Of a DNA stretch of 64,000 nucleotides, positions 52,437 through 61,256 are shown in pieces. A model generated the notes under the pieces. That model was not told the origin of the DNA. It ran no database searches and saw only the letters and a program-made list of their open reading frames with translations. The first letter of the stretch is position 1. Each line of letters starts with the position of its first letter. This stretch comes from Actinomadura rupiterrae (GTDB taxonomy: Bacteria; Actinomycetota; Actinomycetes; Streptosporangiales; Streptosporangiaceae): assembly GCF_024172125.1 (NCBI RefSeq), contig NZ_JAMZEA010000003.1, forward strand, positions 124,001 to 188,000, read 5' to 3'. Both the position numbers and the translations under genes were made by a program.

Positions 52437-53360
52437 CTACGAGCTTGCGGGGACGGGCTTGGGGGTGGTTGGGCGGCGGGTTCGCGTGGCGCTGGTGAGG
52501 CCCCAACCGGTCAGCAGCGCCAGCAGGACCAGGCCGGTTCCGGCCGTTGCGGTCTGCCAGGTCGCTTTCTGGTCGGCCTTGGTGCCGATGTGGCTCTTGA
52601 CGGCGCCGGGCGACAGGACGAAGTGGACGGGGACGTGCTCGCCGAGCTTCGGGAAGGACATGCGGTAGAAGCTCGACGGGCAGCCGTCCACTGAGACCTC
52701 GCGGCGGGTGCCCGCGTCGTCGTAGGCGACGAGGCAGTGCTGGTGCTCGCTGCGGGTGCCCTTGCCCGTGGTCCAGGCGCGGACGAACTCGCCCTGGACG
52801 TCCTTGCCCTTGTACTTCAGGTAGAGGGGCGAGGTGGCGCCGACGACGCCGATCATGACCAGGATGATCGGCAGAATTGCCAGCCACGCGTGCAGGTGCC
52901 CGCGGGAGGCGATGAAGCCGCAGGTGAACACGGTGAGGAAGAACGTGCCGAGCATGACGACCGCGAAAACCCAGTACGCGGTCGCGGTCATCACGAGCAT
53001 CCCGGCCGGGACGACCACCAGCGGGAGGCTCCAGATCAGGGCCCAGGAGGCGATCGCCGCGCCCGGGCCCATCGGGGGCCGTCCGGGCGGCTTGCCGCTT
53101 TTTCCGATCTCGGCGGCGAACCTCCGCTGCCGGCGCTTGGCCTCGGCGGCGTTGGCCTCGTCCTCGGGACGCGGGGGCCGGTAGCCGGTCCGAGTGTGCA
53201 GGGCGAGGACGCTCTCGACCAGCGCTGCGCCCTCCCGCTCGGACGCCAGGCGGGTCAGGCCGAGCAGGGGCCCGAAGCCGTGCTGGACGAGCTTGGCCTG
53301 CTCCTTGCCGGTGAGCCTGCTCAGCGTCCTGCGCACCGATCGGGGGGTCGGCTTGGCCAT
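52437..53360 (-). CDS. Membrane protein, DUF3592-like layout
   Basis: 307 residues from the ATG at 53360 behind GAAGGA. A soluble N-terminal part (about 105 residues, basic) precedes two or three helices (ASWALIWSLPLVVVPAGMLV, VFAVVMLGTFFLTVFTCGF, AWLAILPIILVMIGVVGA). An outer loop follows with CLVAYDDAGTRREVSVDGC and GEHVPVHFVLSP, then a last helix. The loop pattern (two cysteines, then V-x-V-x-x) recalls the proteins at 24219 and 26561. Function unknown. It is convergent with the kinase gene. Confidence 0.7.
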   Translation of the reverse strand: MAKPTPRSVRRTLSRLTGKEQAKLVQHGFGPLLGLTRLASEREGAALVESVLALHTRTGYRPPRPEDEANAAEAKRRQRRFAAEIGKSGKPPGRPPMGPGAAIASWALIWSLPLVVVPAGMLVMTATAYWVFAVVMLGTFFLTVFTCGFIASRGHLHAWLAILPIILVMIGVVGATSPLYLKYKGKDVQGEFVRAWTTGKGTRSEHQHCLVAYDDAGTRREVSVDGCPSSFYRMSFPKLGEHVPVHFVLSPGAVKSHIGTKADQKATWQTATAGTGLVLLALLTGWGLTSATRTRRPTTPKPVPASS

Positions 53361-53426
53361 GGGCCGTCCTTCGTCCAAGGGAGGGGCTGATCGAAGATAC
53401 GCCCCTCCCTCCCCGTCCGCCACAGG

Positions 53427-53894
53427 TCAGGCCGGGGTGGCGGCCCCGGTGTCGGTGGGCCGCCCGATCAGGCGGGACAGCACGATCGCGGTCTTGGTGG
53501 CGGTGATGTTGGGTTCGCGGCGGAGCCGTTCGAGGGCCTGCTCCAGGTGCTGGATGTCCTGCGCGCGGACGTGCACCAGGGCGCTGGCGTCGCCGCTGAC
53601 GGTGTAGGCGGCGACGACCTCGGGATGCTTGTGGACGCTGTCGTAGATGTCCTCCGGGGACGTGGCTCCGGTGCAGAACACCTCGATGAACGCCTCGGTC
53701 GTCCAGCCGAGGGCGGCCGGGTCGACCACGGCGGCGAATCCGGTGATCACGCGTTCCGCGCGGAGCCGGTCCACGCGGCGCTTCACCGCGGGGGCCGAGA
53801 GCCCGATCCGGTCGCCGATCTGGGCGTACGAGGCGCGCCCGTTCTCCAAGAGCTGCGCAACGATTCGACGGTCCAAGTCGTCAAGACGCAACAA
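53427..53894 (-). CDS. Lrp/AsnC family regulator
   Basis: 155 residues. The start is TTG at 53894, or the next codon, also TTG, with GGGAG upstream. Winged helix: DDLDRRIVAQLLENGRASYAQIGDRIGLSAPAVKRRVDRL; then an RAM domain with TGATSPEDIYDSVHKHPEVVAAYTVSGDASALVHV. It is divergent from the ornithine aminotransferase gene, so it probably senses arginine or ornithine and activates rocD. Confidence 0.9.
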   Translation of the reverse strand: MLRLDDLDRRIVAQLLENGRASYAQIGDRIGLSAPAVKRRVDRLRAERVITGFAAVVDPAALGWTTEAFIEVFCTGATSPEDIYDSVHKHPEVVAAYTVSGDASALVHVRAQDIQHLEQALERLRREPNITATKTAIVLSRLIGRPTDTGAATPA

Positions 53895-54073
53895 ATAACT
53901 CCCCCCGAGAGCTCATTCGGCACTGTGTGCAGGTAGATCCCGAACATACGCTGGTCGTTGGGCCCGCGCACCACGTTCGCGCGACGCCCACCCCCCATCC
54001 GGCACCGGCCGACCTCCGGTGTGGCACACAGTCCCGGCGACGAGGCCGGGCCGACACGGGTGAAGGAGCGTTC

Positions 54074-55267
54074 GTGACCCGATCCGAGCAGCTGCGGGCG
54101 ATGTCCGAGGAGCACAGCGCGCACAACTACCACCCTCTCCCGATCGTCATCGCCGAAGCGGACGGGGCCTGGGTCACCGACGTCGAGGGCAGGCGCTACC
54201 TGGACATGCTGGCCGCCTACTCCGCGGTCAACTTCGGGCACCGCAACCCTCGGCTGACCGAGGTGGCCAAGGCGCAGCTCGACCGGGTGACGCTGGTCAG
54301 CCGCGCGTTCGACCACGACCAGTTCGGGCCGTTCGTGGCCGAGCTGGCCGAGCTGTGCGGCAAGGACATGGTGCTGCCGATGAACAGCGGCGCCGAGGCG
54401 GTCGAGACCGCGCTGAAGACCGCGCGCAAGTGGGGCTACGAGGTGAAGGGCGTGCCCGCCGAGCGCGCCGAGATCGTCACCTTCGAGGGCAACTTCCACG
54501 GCCGGACGACCACGATCGTCAGTTTTTCCACCGACCCCGACGCGAAGGACTCCTACGGTCCGTTCACGCCCGGGTTCCGGACCGTCCCGTACGGGGACGT
54601 GGACGCGCTCAAGAGCGCCATGAACGCCAACACCGTCGGCGTGCTGGTCGAGCCGATCCAGGGCGAGGCGGGCGTGAACGTGCCGCCGAGCGGGTTCCTC
54701 AAGGCCGTCCGCGAGCTGTGCACCGAGCACAACGCGCTGATGATGGCGGACGAGATCCAGTCCGGCCTCGGCCGCACCGGCACCACCTTCGCCGTCGAGC
54801 ACGAGGACGTCGTCCCGGACGTCTACATCCTCGGCAAGGCCCTCGGCGGCGGCATCATGCCGGTGTCGGCGGTCGTCGCGGACTCCGGGGTACTCGGCGT
54901 GTTCAAGCCCGGCCAGCACGGCTCCACCTTCGGCGGCAACCCGCTGGCCTGCGCGATCGCCCGCGAGGTCATCGCGATGCTGAAGACCGGCGAGTTCCAG
55001 GAGCGGTCCCGCGAGCTGGGCGCGCACATGCACCAGCGGCTGGGCCGGCTGCCGGCCGACCGGGTCCGCGAGGTGCGCGGCCGCGGCCTGTGGGCCGGGA
55101 TCGAGCTCACCGGCCCGGCGCGTCCGGTCAGCGAGCGGCTGAAGGAGCTGGGCGTCCTCGCCAAGGAGACGCACGAGACCACGATCCGGCTCGCCCCGCC
55201 GCTGGTGATCTCCCGCGAGGACCTCGACTGGGCGATCGACCAGCTGGAGATCGCCCTCAAGGGCTGA
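54074..55267 (+). CDS. rocD: Ornithine-oxo-acid transaminase
   Basis: 397 residues from a GTG at 54074 with AAGGAG five bases upstream; the frame is open to 53927 without a good start. The N-terminus SEEHSAHNYHPLPIVIAEADG is specific for ornithine aminotransferases. PLP-site motifs: MNSGAEAVETALK, FEGNFHGRT, MADEIQSGLGRTG (Asp226) and the Schiff-base lysine in YILGKALGGG (Lys255), then GSTFGGNPLAC. It turns ornithine and 2-oxoglutarate into glutamate semialdehyde and glutamate. The divergent Lrp gene is the likely regulator. Confidence 0.93.
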   Translation: MTRSEQLRAMSEEHSAHNYHPLPIVIAEADGAWVTDVEGRRYLDMLAAYSAVNFGHRNPRLTEVAKAQLDRVTLVSRAFDHDQFGPFVAELAELCGKDMVLPMNSGAEAVETALKTARKWGYEVKGVPAERAEIVTFEGNFHGRTTTIVSFSTDPDAKDSYGPFTPGFRTVPYGDVDALKSAMNANTVGVLVEPIQGEAGVNVPPSGFLKAVRELCTEHNALMMADEIQSGLGRTGTTFAVEHEDVVPDVYILGKALGGGIMPVSAVVADSGVLGVFKPGQHGSTFGGNPLACAIAREVIAMLKTGEFQERSRELGAHMHQRLGRLPADRVREVRGRGLWAGIELTGPARPVSERLKELGVLAKETHETTIRLAPPLVISREDLDWAIDQLEIALKG

Positions 55268-55284
55268 TCACCACCACGCCTTGG

Positions 55285-55318
55285 GGCCGCCGCCGGCCAA
55301 CGAAGTCCGGCGACGGCC
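55285..55318 (+). terminator. Terminator after rocD
   Basis: GGCCGCCGCCGG pairs with CCGGCGACGGCC (11 of 12) across ten bases, 18 bp after the stop and followed by TCTTG. Confidence 0.7.
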
Positions 55319-55361
55319 TCTTGCCATTCCCCCACCGCCATCGCCGCACGGCCATCGCCGT

Positions 55362-55429
55362 GCGGTCGTCCCCAGGCGGTCGTCCCCAGGCGGTCATCCC
55401 CGCGCGGTCATCCCGGCGGTCGTCGCCGG
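55362..55429. repeat. 14-bp tandem repeat, 5 copies
   Basis: Units based on GCGGTCGTCCCCAG; the first two are identical and later ones decay (one is 12 bp). The array ends 11 bp before the stop of the minus-strand membrane protein gene. Confidence 0.85.
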
Positions 55430-55440
55430 GGCGCGGTGGG

Positions 55441-56472
55441 TCAGGAGCCGGGCGCGGGGTCCAGGACGGGGTCCGGTTCGGCGGCGCGTGGCACGAGCAG
55501 GACGGACGTCGCGGCGAAGTAGCCGAACGCGGCGATCGCCAGCCCCGCCGCCGCGCCCGGAGCGCCGCCCCAAGCGGCCCCGGCGCCCGCCACGACCACC
55601 GCTCCCGCCGCTGCCGCGACGCGCAGGGCGTCCAGGCCCGGGACGTCCTGGAACGCGCGCAGCGCCGCGGACGGCCCGACCGCGGCCCCCGCCAGCACCC
55701 GCTCCACCGCCACCAGCCCGAGAAGCGGGACGACCGCGCTCCAGGTCGTCCCCAAAAGGGCGTGTCCGGCGGACGACGGAAGCGCGGCGAGCCCAGCTCC
55801 CGCGACGAGCCCGGCCAGGGCGAGCGTGATCGACACCAGGGCCGCGGCCCGGGCTCGCCGCTCGGGCCCGACCCGTCCCAGCTCCGCGAGGGCCAGCGAG
55901 CGTCCGGCGGCGATCACCACGCCGACCGGCCCGAACAGCACGCGGACCGCCCAGAGCGCCCCGACCGCCCCCAACCCGGCCAAGGCGCCTGCCAGCAGCA
56001 GCACTCCGTACCCCGAAGCGGCGACGGCGGCGCGCGCCACGACCTCGGCTCGTCCGCTCCCCGGCCGGAACCCGTCCAGCGAAGGACGCCGCGAGCCGCA
56101 CGATCCCGCGATCAGCGACCCGCCCAGAAGCAGCCCGCCGATCGCCCACTCGGCGAAAGAGCGCGGCAGCTCGTGCAAGAGCAGGAGCCCCGCGCCCAGC
56201 ACGGCGCCCCACCCCAGGTCACACAGCGCCCGCCCTAGTCGGCGATCACCACCGGACGCCGCCCGGACAAGTTCGGCCACCAGGAGGTAGTGGCCGTAGA
56301 GGAGCGCGAAGGCCCCGAGCTCGGTCGTGGAAAGCCGCCGCCCAAGGAAGACGACGAGCGCCAGGTTCGTGAAGCAGGCGGCCGCCCGCCACCGGTCATC
56401 CGGCGGCAAGCCCAGCAAGGACGACCGGAGCGGAGTGCACGAGGTGGCATGGCGCGGGCGCCGCGGGGTCAT
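55441..56472 (-). CDS. Polytopic membrane protein, flippase-like
   Basis: 343 residues. The ATG at 56472 overlaps the stop of the glycosyltransferase (ATGA). About ten hydrophobic helices fill the chain, starting ACFTNLALVVFLGRRLSTTELGAFALLYGHYLLVAEL. This start resembles Wzx/MurJ-type polysaccharide exporters (MATE superfamily), though the chain is short for that group (usually 400-500). With a glycosyltransferase immediately upstream, export of a glycolipid or polysaccharide unit is likely. The call is inference from layout and neighbourhood. Confidence 0.68.
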   Translation of the reverse strand: MTPRRPRHATSCTPLRSSLLGLPPDDRWRAAACFTNLALVVFLGRRLSTTELGAFALLYGHYLLVAELVRAASGGDRRLGRALCDLGWGAVLGAGLLLLHELPRSFAEWAIGGLLLGGSLIAGSCGSRRPSLDGFRPGSGRAEVVARAAVAASGYGVLLLAGALAGLGAVGALWAVRVLFGPVGVVIAAGRSLALAELGRVGPERRARAAALVSITLALAGLVAGAGLAALPSSAGHALLGTTWSAVVPLLGLVAVERVLAGAAVGPSAALRAFQDVPGLDALRVAAAAGAVVVAGAGAAWGGAPGAAAGLAIAAFGYFAATSVLLVPRAAEPDPVLDPAPGS

Positions 56473-57497
56473 CGGGCCAGGGAGGTGAAGACGGCGAGGT
56501 GGCGGCGGGCGGCCAGGTCCCAGGTGAAGGTGGCGGCGCGGGCAAGGCCGAGGGTGCGGAGCTCGGACGCGCAGGACGGGTCGTCCAGCAGTTCGGCGAG
56601 CGCGCGGGCCAGGGCGTCCGCGGAGAGCTCGGGGAGGACGCGGGCGGCTCCCCCGGCGACCTCGGGCAGCGCGCCGCGGTCGGAGACCAGGACCGGCGTG
56701 CCGCAGGCCATCGCCTCCACGATCGGCATGCCGAAGCCCTCGTGCTCGGACGGCAGCGCCAGCACGGACGCGGCGCGCAGCAGCGGCGCGACCAGGCCAG
56801 CGGGCACCGCGCCCAGGATGCGGACGTTCGGGTACGGCTCGATCGCGCGCATGACCTGCTCGTCCCCGGCGCACGGCACGCCCGCGAGCACCAGCGGGAC
56901 GTCCAGCCGCGCGGTCGCCTCGGCGAGCATCGGGACGTTCCGGCGCGGCGCGAGCGCTCCCAGGAACAGCACGAACCGCTCGGGAAGCCGGAGCGAGGCC
57001 AGCACCTCGCCGTCCCCTATGGAACTGGTGTGGAAGCGCCTGGTGTCCACGCCGTGCGGGATGACATAGAGCCGCGTGGTCGGGACGTCGAAACGCGCGC
57101 AGATCTCGTGCGCGGCGAACTCGGACACCGTGACGACGGCGTCCGCTACCGAGACCGTGCTCGCCACCCGCCGATGCCAGAGGCGCTCCCATACGGCAGG
57201 ACGACCCGGACGACGCGGAGGCAGCCCATTGATCGTCGCGACCATCGGCACGCGCGCGCGCACGAGGGCGCCTGTGTCGTCCGGGTAGTGGAGGAGGTCG
57301 AACTTCTTGCGCTTGGGCCAGACCAGCCCGTCCGCTACCGCGTAGGCAAGGGGACGCACCGGACCGCGCGCGCCGCGCGGAACCAGCATCCCCGCCTGGA
57401 CGCCCATGGGCCGCAGCCGTTCGTACAGGGACCGGGCATACGTGGTGCTGCCGCCGACATGGCGCTCCAGCGCCTTCCCAGATACCCCGACCCGCAT
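56469..57497 (-). CDS. GT4 family glycosyltransferase
   Basis: 342 residues from the ATG at 57497. The N-domain begins MRVGVSGKALERHVGGSTTYA (the glycine loop of GT-B enzymes). The C-domain has PHGVDTRRF, RFVLFLGALAPRRNVPML and the donor-site motif EHEGFGMPIVEAMACGTPV (E-x7-E). It adds a sugar from a nucleotide donor, retaining configuration, to a surface glycan or lipid. It is followed by a flippase-like gene with an ATGA overlap. Confidence 0.9.
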   Translation of the reverse strand: MRVGVSGKALERHVGGSTTYARSLYERLRPMGVQAGMLVPRGARGPVRPLAYAVADGLVWPKRKKFDLLHYPDDTGALVRARVPMVATINGLPPRRPGRPAVWERLWHRRVASTVSVADAVVTVSEFAAHEICARFDVPTTRLYVIPHGVDTRRFHTSSIGDGEVLASLRLPERFVLFLGALAPRRNVPMLAEATARLDVPLVLAGVPCAGDEQVMRAIEPYPNVRILGAVPAGLVAPLLRAASVLALPSEHEGFGMPIVEAMACGTPVLVSDRGALPEVAGGAARVLPELSADALARALAELLDDPSCASELRTLGLARAATFTWDLAARRHLAVFTSLAR

Positions 57498-57720
57498 AGT
57501 CTCCGGACGCTATAGAGGCGGACCGGAACTCCCCGCGCAGGCGCGCGAGCCGTTGGCCTGTCTTGGATCGCCGTTGGCGGACCCCTGTCCGACCCGCACC
57601 CCGGCGCGCCCCCTGCACGCGTTCGGCGCGTCCCGGCGAGGCCCGCACGCGGCGGCGACAAGGTGAGACGACCATCACGTAGGCGGGACCCGGAAAACGC
57701 ACTGACAGTCAGGTCTTTCC

Positions 57721-57744
57721 GGATTAGTCTAAGTGGACTAATCC
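57721..57744 (+). promoter_or_regulatory. Perfect PadR operator candidate
   Basis: Arms GGATTAGTC and GACTAATCC, exact, with a six-base spacer TAAGTG, 20 bp before the padR start. CTGACAGTCAG, a second small palindrome, lies at 57702-57712. The site probably serves autoregulation of the padR-pump operon. Confidence 0.78.
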
Positions 57745-57764
57745 ACATCAACCAAAGACAGCTG

Positions 57765-58406
57765 ATGTCCAGAAATCTGACCCCCCTGGCGCTGGCCGTG
57801 CTGCGCATGCTGTGCGACGGGCCGATGCATCCCTACGAGATGCAGCAGCGCATCCGGTGGCACGCCTACGACCACGCGGTGAAGGTGACGCACGGGTCGC
57901 TGTACCACACCGTCGACCGGCTGGCCTCGTCCGGGCTGATCGAGCCGGTGGAGACCAACCGGGACGGCCGCCGGCCGGAGCGGACCGTGTACGCGGTGAC
58001 GCCGTCCGGCCGGGACGCGGCGTGCGACCGGCTGGCCGACCTGCTGGCCGCGCCCGCCGAGGAGTTCCCGCTGTTCGGCGCGGCGCTCGCGTTCGTCAAC
58101 CTGCTGCCCGAGGACGAGGTCGCCCGGCACCTGCGCAGCCGCGTGGTGATGCTGGAGGCGCTCGTCGCCGGCCACCAGGCGTCGTTCGACTCGCTGCGCA
58201 AGCGGGGCCTGGACCGCTACAAGCTGCTCGACCTCGAACTCAGCCTGGCGCGGCAGCGCGCCGAGCTCGACTACGCCCAATCCCTGGTGGACGACCTCGA
58301 AGCGGGCCGCCTGACGTTCACGGACGCCGAGGACTCGCCCTGCTCGCAGCGACACCCCTACGAGAACGCGCCCGGCCACGGGGCGCGCACTGAGGAGAAC
58401 CCATGA
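57765..58406 (+). CDS. PadR family regulator of a drug pump
   Basis: 213 residues from the ATG at 57765. The winged helix reads PLALAVLRMLCDGPMHPYEMQQRIRWHAYDHAVKV, THGSLYHTVDRLASSGLIEPV and GRRPERTVYAVTPSGRDA. The C-terminal helical part has LELSLARQRAELDYAQSLVDDL. It overlaps the exporter gene (ATGA), so regulator and pump form one operon. The 9-bp inverted repeat upstream is the likely operator. Confidence 0.93.
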   Translation: MSRNLTPLALAVLRMLCDGPMHPYEMQQRIRWHAYDHAVKVTHGSLYHTVDRLASSGLIEPVETNRDGRRPERTVYAVTPSGRDAACDRLADLLAAPAEEFPLFGAALAFVNLLPEDEVARHLRSRVVMLEALVAGHQASFDSLRKRGLDRYKLLDLELSLARQRAELDYAQSLVDDLEAGRLTFTDAEDSPCSQRHPYENAPGHGARTEENP

Positions 58407-60019
58407 GCAAGTGGCGCGGAAACCCCTGGGCGGTGCTGATCACGCTGTCCCTCGGGTTCTTCATGACGCTGCTCGACCTGACGATCGTCAACGTCGCGAT
58501 CCCGAGCATGATCGACAAGCTGCACGCCTCGCTGGACGAGGTGCTGTGGATCACCAACGCCTACATCCTGGTGCTGGCCGTCCTGCTGATCACGGCGGGC
58601 CGGCTCGGCGACCTGTGGGGCAAGAAGAACCTGTTCGTCATCGGCGTCGTGGTGTTCACGCTGTCGAGCCTGGCGTGCGGGATCGCGCAGGACCCGACGC
58701 AGCTGATCGCCGCCCGCGCGGTGCAGGGCCTCGGCGCGGCGCTGCTGATGCCGCAGACCATGTCGATCATCATCGCGACGTTCCCGCCGGCCAAGCGCGG
58801 CGCGGCGCTCGGCGTGTGGGGCGCGGTGGCGGGCGTCTCCACCATCGCCGGCCCGACCGTCGGCGGCCTGCTGGTGACCAGCTTCGACTGGCGGTGGATC
58901 TTCTTCGTCAACCTGCCGATCGGGATCATCGTGCTCGCGATGGCGCTGCCGATCCTGCCGGGGCACACCCCGGGCGTCCGGCACAAGTTCGACGTGCTCG
59001 GCGTCGTGATCGCGACCGCCGCGCTGTTCTGCCTGGTGTTCGCGCTGACCGAGGGCCAGAAGTACGACTGGGGCGCCGGGATCTGGGCGCTGATCGGCGC
59101 CGCCGCGGTGCTGCTGGTGCTCTTCCTCGTCCAGCAGCGGTCCCGCCAGGACCGCGAGCCGCTGGTGCCGTTCGCGCTGTTCAAGGACCGCAACTTCGCG
59201 ATCCTGTGCTTCGTCGGCGCGGCCGTCTCGGTCGGCATGCTGGGCATGTTCCTGCCGATGAACATCTACCTCCAGTCGGTGCTCGGGTTCAGCGCGCTGA
59301 AGGCGGGCCTGGTCATGGCGCCGTCCTCGGTGGTGTCGATGTTCCTCGCGCCGGTCGCGGGCAAGCTCACCGACAAGGTCGGCGGCCGGTTCATCCTGAT
59401 GGGCGGGCTGGTGCTGTACGGCATCGGCATGCTGTGGATGCTGGCGGTCGCGGGCACCGACACGTCCTGGACGGCCTTCCTCGGCCCGCTGGTCGTCTCC
59501 GGCATCGGCGTCGGCGGCGTGTTCGCGCCGATGGCGACCGAGGCGACGCGGAACGTTCCGCCGCGCCTGGCCGGGGCCGCGTCCGGTGTGAACAACACGA
59601 TCCGCCAGGTCGGCTCCGTGCTGGGCGCGGCGGCGGTCGGCGCGATCCTGCAGAACCAGCTCGCCTCGTCCCTCAAGAGCGAGGCGGTCACCCGGGCGCA
59701 GGGCCTGCCGCAGCCGTACCACGACAAGTTCGTGGCGGGGTTCTCGCAGGCGGCCAAGGGCGGCATGGAGGTCGGCGCGTCCCAGCACAGCGCGGGCCAG
59801 AAGCTCCCGCCCGGGACGCCGGCGAACGTGGCGCACCAGATCCAGGGCCTCGCGGGCCAGGTGTTCAGCCACGGCTTCGTCCACGCGATGAAGCCGACGA
59901 TGCTGATGCCGGTGGTCGTGGTCATGGTCGGCGCCGCCGCGTGCCTCGCGGTCAAGCGGTACCGGGCGCCCGAGGCGTCCGACACCGTCCAGCCGGAGGC
60001 CGCCCCCGCCGCGCACTGA
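58403..60019 (+). CDS. DHA2 family MFS exporter (EmrB/QacA type)
   Basis: 538 residues with 14 predicted helices. The start WAVLITLSLGFFMTLLDLTIVNVAIP is the QacA-family helix 1 with its acidic residue (motif D1). Motif A is AGRLGDLWGKKNLF, motif C is GAVAGVSTIAGPTVGGLLVTSFDWRWIFFVN. A large loop with QHSAGQKLPPGTPANVAHQ lies before the last helix. It is a proton-driven exporter of drugs or metabolites. It is coupled to padR and ended by a strong terminator. Confidence 0.94.
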   Translation: MSKWRGNPWAVLITLSLGFFMTLLDLTIVNVAIPSMIDKLHASLDEVLWITNAYILVLAVLLITAGRLGDLWGKKNLFVIGVVVFTLSSLACGIAQDPTQLIAARAVQGLGAALLMPQTMSIIIATFPPAKRGAALGVWGAVAGVSTIAGPTVGGLLVTSFDWRWIFFVNLPIGIIVLAMALPILPGHTPGVRHKFDVLGVVIATAALFCLVFALTEGQKYDWGAGIWALIGAAAVLLVLFLVQQRSRQDREPLVPFALFKDRNFAILCFVGAAVSVGMLGMFLPMNIYLQSVLGFSALKAGLVMAPSSVVSMFLAPVAGKLTDKVGGRFILMGGLVLYGIGMLWMLAVAGTDTSWTAFLGPLVVSGIGVGGVFAPMATEATRNVPPRLAGAASGVNNTIRQVGSVLGAAAVGAILQNQLASSLKSEAVTRAQGLPQPYHDKFVAGFSQAAKGGMEVGASQHSAGQKLPPGTPANVAHQIQGLAGQVFSHGFVHAMKPTMLMPVVVVMVGAAACLAVKRYRAPEASDTVQPEAAPAAH

Positions 60020-60046
60020 CCCGCCGAGCGGACGGCTGAACGACCG

Positions 60047-60083
60047 GCCCGGCACGACGCATCCCGCGTCGTGCCGGGCTTTT
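60047..60083 (+). terminator. Strong terminator after DHA2 exporter
   Basis: A perfect 14-bp stem (GCCCGGCACGACGC and complement) with loop ATCCC and TTTT after it. Confidence 0.9.
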
Positions 60084-60113
60084 CCGTGCCGTCAGTGCCG
60101 TCCGGACGAGCCT

Positions 60114-60650
60114 TCAGCTCGCGGCGATGCGGCGGTAGCGGCCGTCGTGGAAGATCAGGGGCTCGGCGCCGGGGTTCGGGACGTCGAGCGACAGCACCTC
60201 GCCGACGACGATGCTGTGGTCCCCTGCCTCGTGGACGGCGTGCGTGCGGCATTCGACGGCGGCGAGCGCGTCGGACAGGATCGGGACGCCGGTCGCGGGG
60301 CCGCGGTGGACTCGGTAGCGGTCCAGCTGCCCGGCGATCGGGCGGCCGCGGGTCGCCAGGTGCTCGGACGCGCCGCGCAGGCCGTCCGGGAGCACCGAGA
60401 CCGCCCAGGCGCCCGCGGCGAGGACGGTGTCGTGGAAGCGGGCCGTCCGGTCGGCGCAGAACATGACCAGCAGCGGGTCGAGGGACACCGAGGTGAAGGC
60501 GTTGACCGTCATCGCGTGGTCGACGCCGTCCGCGACGGTGGTCACGACCGCCACGCCGGTCGCGAACCGTCCGACCACCTGGCGGAACAGCCGTGGGTCG
60601 GGCGCGGCGGCGAGGGCGTGGGCTTCGGGGCAGGGGGGCTCGATGCTCAC
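60114..60650 (-). CDS. Flavin reductase family protein
   Basis: 178 residues from a GTG at 60650 with GAGG five bases before it. Split-barrel FMN fold: FRQVVGRFATGVAVVTTVADG, HAMTVNAFTSVSLDPLLVMFCADRTARFHDTV, and HSIVVGEVLSLDVP. Such proteins supply reduced flavin to two-component monooxygenases. No oxygenase component is next to it, so it may serve the monooxygenases elsewhere or be a general NAD(P)H:flavin reductase. It is convergent with the DHA2 gene. Confidence 0.9.
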   Translation of the reverse strand: MSIEPPCPEAHALAAAPDPRLFRQVVGRFATGVAVVTTVADGVDHAMTVNAFTSVSLDPLLVMFCADRTARFHDTVLAAGAWAVSVLPDGLRGASEHLATRGRPIAGQLDRYRVHRGPATGVPILSDALAAVECRTHAVHEAGDHSIVVGEVLSLDVPNPGAEPLIFHDGRYRRIAAS

Positions 60651-60662
60651 AACACCCTCACA

Positions 60663-61154
60663 CTACCCGCGGGTATCGCCACCGCCTCCGGTGAGCCACT
60701 GGCCGGTGAGCCACTGGCCGGGCTCCCGCCTGGAGGGCACGACGGCTATCGCGACCAGGGCCGCGACCATCCCGCCGATGATGTAGACGTACCCCGCCAT
60801 CGTGCCGGGGATCACCAGATCGCCCTCCGCCTGCTTGGACGACATGACGAAAGTCACGATCATCCAGGCGGCCGCGGGGGCGACCCCGCCGAGCTTGCCG
60901 CCCATCCCGAACCCGGCGCCGAGGACGAGCCCGAACAGCAGGACGCACAGCCCGACCGACGGCAGCGGCAGCGACGCGACCGACCAGTCCTGGCAGAACG
61001 AGCCGACGGTCCCGGCCACGGCGCCCAGCGCGGCGAGCATCCCGTAGGCCAGGCCGGAGACCAGGGCGTACAGGGCGGGCGGCGGCCCGGTGGCCGGAGC
61101 GGGCGGCGCGGCGCGCTCACCGGTCCGCAGCGAAGTGGCGTCGTCCTCGTTCAC
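60663..61154 (-). CDS. DUF6113-like membrane protein
   Basis: 163 residues from a GTG at 61154. A soluble start (EDDATSLRTGERAAPPAPATGP) precedes four helices (LYALVSGLAYGMLAALGAVA, LPSVGLCVLLFGLVLGAGFGMG, APAAAWMIVTFVMS and GYVYIIGGMVAALVAIAV). It follows mshB on the same strand by about 100 bp, the usual place for DUF6113 proteins in actinobacteria (from memory). Function unknown; perhaps linked to mycothiol. The stop is 12 bp before the flavin reductase start. Confidence 0.72.
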   Translation of the reverse strand: MNEDDATSLRTGERAAPPAPATGPPPALYALVSGLAYGMLAALGAVAGTVGSFCQDWSVASLPLPSVGLCVLLFGLVLGAGFGMGGKLGGVAPAAAWMIVTFVMSSKQAEGDLVIPGTMAGYVYIIGGMVAALVAIAVVPSRREPGQWLTGQWLTGGGGDTRG

Positions 61155-61256
61155 GCCGCCAGCCTAGCCAGGCTCCGGGCGGCTCCGTCCGCCGAAGCCG
61201 CCAGACCGTCCCGGCGAGCAGAGCCCCGGCGGCGGGCAGGGCCGGGCGGTGAGGTG

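Noticed and set aside
53927..54073. N-terminal extension of rocD
   Set aside because: The extra 49 residues are Pro/Arg/His-rich and lack a ribosome site. The GTG at 54074 has AAGGAG at good spacing and matches family N-termini.
58358..60055. 565-codon minus-strand frame opposite the DHA2 exporter
   Set aside because: The plus-strand exporter is unmistakable, and the antisense translation is an Arg/Asp/His-rich shadow.
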